Source of the DNA: CAIKZZ01 sp035524595
GTDB lineage: Bacteria > Pseudomonadota > Gammaproteobacteria > Steroidobacterales > Steroidobacteraceae
Length of the DNA stretch: 64,000 nucleotides
Direction: 5' to 3'
Assembly: GCA_035524595.1 (NCBI GenBank)
Contig: DATKOP010000004.1
Coordinates: 1 to 64,000, forward strand
How positions within the stretch are numbered: position 1 is the stretch's first letter; every line of letters starts with the position of its first letter. Below are positions 61,494 to 64,000 of this stretch, piece after piece. Made by a program: the position numbers and the translations under genes. The notes beneath the pieces are model-generated. The model did not search any database, was not told where the DNA came from, and saw only the letters and a program-made list of their open reading frames with translations.

Positions 61494-62705
61494 CTACGGC
61501 GCCCGCCGGCCCGTCGACACCGGCCGCCGGTCCTGCTCGGCGAGCTCGGCGATCGCGGTCGCGTAGGCGCGCGCGAACTCCTCGGCGAAGGCGTGCGGCA
61601 GCCCCTCGGGCGAGGTCTGCGCGAGCACCCTGTAGATCTCGGCGTACATCTCCCAGTACTTCTGCCCGGGCTCGGCCGTCAGCGGCCCGCTGCGCGACAG
61701 CGCCTCGGCGAACTGCTGCTCGAGCTGCTCCGGCGCGAGGCGCCGCAGGTAGTCGGCGATCGCGTCCTGCAGCGCGATCTGCGTCGCCTGATCGTGGCGC
61801 TTGAGCTCGTTGAAGCTCTGGCGCACCGCCTCGAGCGGCAGCAGGAAGCGCGTCGAGCGCGGCCCGAACAGGCGCGTGATCGCGTCGTCGACGCTGGTCG
61901 CGGCCTTGAGCGGGTTCTGCTCGGCGCGCGTGATGCTGGTGTCGTCGATGCGGTAGCGGCCCTTGGACTCGACGCGCGTCTGCTGGTTGGTCATGAGCCC
62001 GAGCACCATCTCCCGCAGCAGCTGCCCGGCGAGCGCGAGCGCGGCGTTCGCCTGCTCGACCGACAGGGGCGCCGGGTCGAGGCCGGTGCCGCGGAAGAAG
62101 GCGAGCACCGCCGGCGCGTGGCCGCCGGCCGCGCTGCGCCCGGCGGCGCGCACCCCAGGGGTCGCGACGCTCTGCACCGGGATCACCTGGCCGTAGGCGT
62201 CGACCGCGCGGATCGGCTTGGCCGGCGCGGGCGGGGAGTCGTCGGGCGGCGGCGTCGGGTCGGCGATCAGTCGCTTGAGGTCGAGCTCGGCGCCGAGGTC
62301 GCCGTGGGTCGCGAGCGCGAAATCCGCCTCGGTGGCGAGGTCGAGGGCCGCCACCGAGTCGTCGTCGGGCGGGAAGTCGTTTTCCTGCGTGACGGTGACG
62401 AGCATGTCGTAGCCGCCCATCCGCAGCCGGTCGCCGTCGCGCAGCGGCTGCGCGTTGTCGCGGCCGAGCGCGGTATTGGCGAGGTTCAGGAACGTGCCGT
62501 TGGAGCTCGTGTCGACGACGTACCACTGGCCGCCGCGGTGCTCGATGGTCGCGTGGTGGCCGGACAGGAAGCGCTCGGGGTCCGGCAGGACCCACTCGTT
62601 GTCTCCGGCACGGCCGATCCGCCCGCCGTGCACGCCGAACACGCGCGTCGCGCGTTCGCCAAGCACGGCGGCCCGCGGGCCGGTGACACGGAGTCTCAGC
62701 GCCAT
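61494..62705 (-). CDS. tagH: FHA-domain protein, TagH-like
   Basis: A 403-residue protein. The N-terminal FHA domain (~residues 25-95) has GRIGRAGDNEWVLPDPERFL, GHHATIEHRGGQWYVVDTSS and NGTFLN. An acidic/proline linker follows. The C-terminal TagH-type domain (~215-385) has NPLKAATSVDDAITRLFGPR and GQKYWEMYAEIYRVL. TagH relays threonine phosphorylation in type VI secretion, but no T6SS gene is nearby. ATG 62705 is preferred for its GGGGAGAGGG site. Confidence 0.85.
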   Translation of the reverse strand: MALRLRVTGPRAAVLGERATRVFGVHGGRIGRAGDNEWVLPDPERFLSGHHATIEHRGGQWYVVDTSSNGTFLNLANTALGRDNAQPLRDGDRLRMGGYDMLVTVTQENDFPPDDDSVAALDLATEADFALATHGDLGAELDLKRLIADPTPPPDDSPPAPAKPIRAVDAYGQVIPVQSVATPGVRAAGRSAAGGHAPAVLAFFRGTGLDPAPLSVEQANAALALAGQLLREMVLGLMTNQQTRVESKGRYRIDDTSITRAEQNPLKAATSVDDAITRLFGPRSTRFLLPLEAVRQSFNELKRHDQATQIALQDAIADYLRRLAPEQLEQQFAEALSRSGPLTAEPGQKYWEMYAEIYRVLAQTSPEGLPHAFAEEFARAYATAIAELAEQDRRPVSTGRRAP

Positions 62706-62758
62706 ACCCTCTCCCCGGGTAATATGGCAAAAGGCTAGCGCGGTGGCGGGCGAAGGCA

Positions 62759-63103
62759 ATGGCTGCGAGTCACATTTTCAAGGTCCAGTTTGTCCGCGAG
62801 GGCAAGGTCTGGGAGGTTTATGCGAAAAAAGTGACCCACGGCGGCCTGTTCGGCTTCATCGAGGTCGAGGACTTCGTGTTCGGCGAGCGCTCCTCGGTGG
62901 TCGTCGACCCGGGCGAAGAGAAGGTGAAGTCGGAGTTCGCGGGGGTCAAGCGCACGTGGCTGCCGATGCACGCGGTGCTGCGGATCGACGAGGTCAGGAA
63001 GAGCGGCGTCGGCAAGATCACGGCCTACGAGGGCGGCGGCAACGTGGCCCAGTTCCCGGTGGCCGTACCGACCCCGCTGCCCGACCCGGGCAGCCGCCGC
63101 TAG
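62759..63103 (+). CDS. DUF1820 family protein
   Basis: A 114-residue protein with the DUF1820 pattern: HIFKVQFVREGKVWEVYAKK, HGGLFGFIEVEDFVFGERSS and EEKVKSEFAGVKRTWLPMHA. The family is small, gammaproteobacterial and uncharacterised. It is divergent from the TagH gene and lies just before purL. Confidence 0.88.
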   Translation: MAASHIFKVQFVREGKVWEVYAKKVTHGGLFGFIEVEDFVFGERSSVVVDPGEEKVKSEFAGVKRTWLPMHAVLRIDEVRKSGVGKITAYEGGGNVAQFPVAVPTPLPDPGSRR

Positions 63104-63132
63104 CGCGCGCCCGTCGCCGGCTCGCGGTGCGG

Positions 63133-63138
63133 TAGAAT
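63133..63138 (+). promoter_or_regulatory. -10-like TAGAAT upstream of purL
   Basis: It lies 40 bp before the chosen purL start. No clear -35 was found. This placement argues against the in-frame GTG at 63151 as start, since it would leave almost no leader. Confidence 0.4.
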
Positions 63139-63177
63139 GTGGCCCCGGCGGTGGCGCCGGCCGTACCCGAGTTTCTG

Positions 63178-64000
63178 ATGCTGCTGCTGCCCGGGGCTAG
63201 CGCCCTTTCCCGCTTCCGTATCGACAAGCTGCTCGCCGCCGTGCGGCAGCTGGAACCGGCGATCGACGGCCTCGAGGCCCACTACGTCCACTTCGTCGAC
63301 CTGGCGCGCCCGCTCGCGGCGGCCGAGCGTCGCGTGCTCGAGCGGCTGCTCGAGTCGGACATCGCGCCCGCGCCGCCGGAGGGCGGCCTCAGGCTCGTGG
63401 TCATGCCGCGGCCGGGGACGATCTCGCCGTGGTCGAGCAAGGCAACCGACATCGCCCATGGCTGCGGCCTCGAGGCGGTGCGACGCATCGAGCGCGGCGT
63501 GCTCTACACGCTCGCGGCCCCGGGGACCCTCGGCGCCGAGCGCCTGCGCGCACTCGGCGCGCCGCTGCATGACCGCATGACGGAGTGCGTCGCGCTCGAG
63601 CTCGCGGCCGGCGAGGAACTCTTCGCCAGCGAGTCACCGCGGCCGCTCGCGAGCGTCGAACTCGGCGCCGATGGCCGTGCCGCGCTCGTCGCCGCGGACG
63701 CGCGCCTCGGGCTCGCGCTGTCCGCCGACGAGATCGACTACCTGCTCGATGCCTATCGAGTCCTCGGACGCGATCCCACGGACGTCGAACTCATGATGTT
63801 CGCGCAGGCGAACTCGGAGCACTGCCGGCACAAGATCTTCAATGCCGACTGGGTGGTCGACGGCGTCGCGCAGCCGAAGTCGCTGTTCGGCATGATCCGC
63901 AACACGCACGCGCATCACCCCGACGGGGTGCTGAGCGCCTATCGCGACAATGCCGCCGTGATCGCCGGCACCGTCGCCGAGCGCTACGCCGCGGATCCCG
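63178..64000 (+). CDS. purL: Phosphoribosylformylglycinamidine synthase, N-terminal part (3' end outside window)
   Basis: The first 274 codons of the large PurL (about 1,300 residues when complete), which converts FGAR to FGAM with glutamine. The N-terminus has LSRFRIDKLLAAVRQLEPAI, then PGTISPWSSKATDIAHGCGL and MFAQANSEHCRHKIFNADWV, which are strongly conserved. ATG 63178 is chosen; an in-frame GTG at 63151 is possible. It is the gammaproteobacterial single-chain type. Confidence 0.95.
   Translation, partial: MLLLPGASALSRFRIDKLLAAVRQLEPAIDGLEAHYVHFVDLARPLAAAERRVLERLLESDIAPAPPEGGLRLVVMPRPGTISPWSSKATDIAHGCGLEAVRRIERGVLYTLAAPGTLGAERLRALGAPLHDRMTECVALELAAGEELFASESPRPLASVELGADGRAALVAADARLGLALSADEIDYLLDAYRVLGRDPTDVELMMFAQANSEHCRHKIFNADWVVDGVAQPKSLFGMIRNTHAHHPDGVLSAYRDNAAVIAGTVAERYAADP

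Overview
The window is strongly GC-rich and densely coded on both strands. The gene order is gammaproteobacterial. suhB-trmJ sits beside Fe-S assembly genes. Next comes ndk-rlmN-pilF/W-rodZ-hisS-yfgM-bamB-der-xseA-guaB-guaA, and the far end carries tadA, mltF and purL, which are neighbours in many Gammaproteobacteria. Together with DUF1820, a Tat multicopper oxidase, a PEP-CTERM protein and a DUF1800/DUF1501 pair, this points to a high-GC environmental gammaproteobacterium, perhaps of a Nevskiales, Steroidobacterales or Xanthomonadales-like lineage. That placement is inferred from synteny and composition, not from a marker gene.

Layout. 1-18758 is a housekeeping block: the end of kup, an APC permease, suhB, trmJ, a three-gene Fe-S assembly set with a degenerate IscU-like protein, ndk, rlmN, a pilus TPR protein, rodZ, hisS, a YfgM-like protein, bamB, der, xseA, guaB and guaA. 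18759-25500 is accessory and partly empty: an ArsR/AHSA1 pair whose operator is centred on its own start codon, an OmpA-family/hypothetical pair, an SPFH protein with its terminator, then a non-coding stretch with a promoter-like site, strong hairpins and a defective tRNA-like sequence.

25502-32349 is a coherent stress regulon. An ECF sigma factor and ChrR-type anti-sigma factor lie between two operons: DUF6134-DUF2177, and cyclopropane synthase-DUF1295-FAD oxidoreductase-DUF1365. All three transcription units are preceded by the same TGATCY-N18-TASAAS site. I infer a singlet-oxygen or lipid-modification response.

33018-41000 holds metal and anion functions: a multicopper oxidase coupled to a chromate transporter, a PEP-CTERM protein with a sigma-54 promoter lying between two direct repeats of the chrA 3' end, a SulP transporter and a Bcr/CflA-type efflux pump. 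41187-48774 is the most interesting part: a trimethylamine dehydrogenase-like flavoenzyme divergent from an MttB-superfamily methyltransferase, followed by a cupin, an NTF2-like protein, a choline dehydrogenase-like GMC oxidoreductase and a metallo-beta-lactamase-fold hydrolase. It looks like an uncharacterised methylated-amine or related small-molecule catabolic locus. 48892-64000 contains hydrolases, a DUF899 protein, the DUF1800/DUF1501 pair, two M20-type enzymes, tadA, a sedolisin protease, mltF, tRNA-Ser(CGA), an orphan TagH-like FHA protein, DUF1820 and the start of purL. No insertion sequence, integrase, CRISPR array or rRNA was seen.
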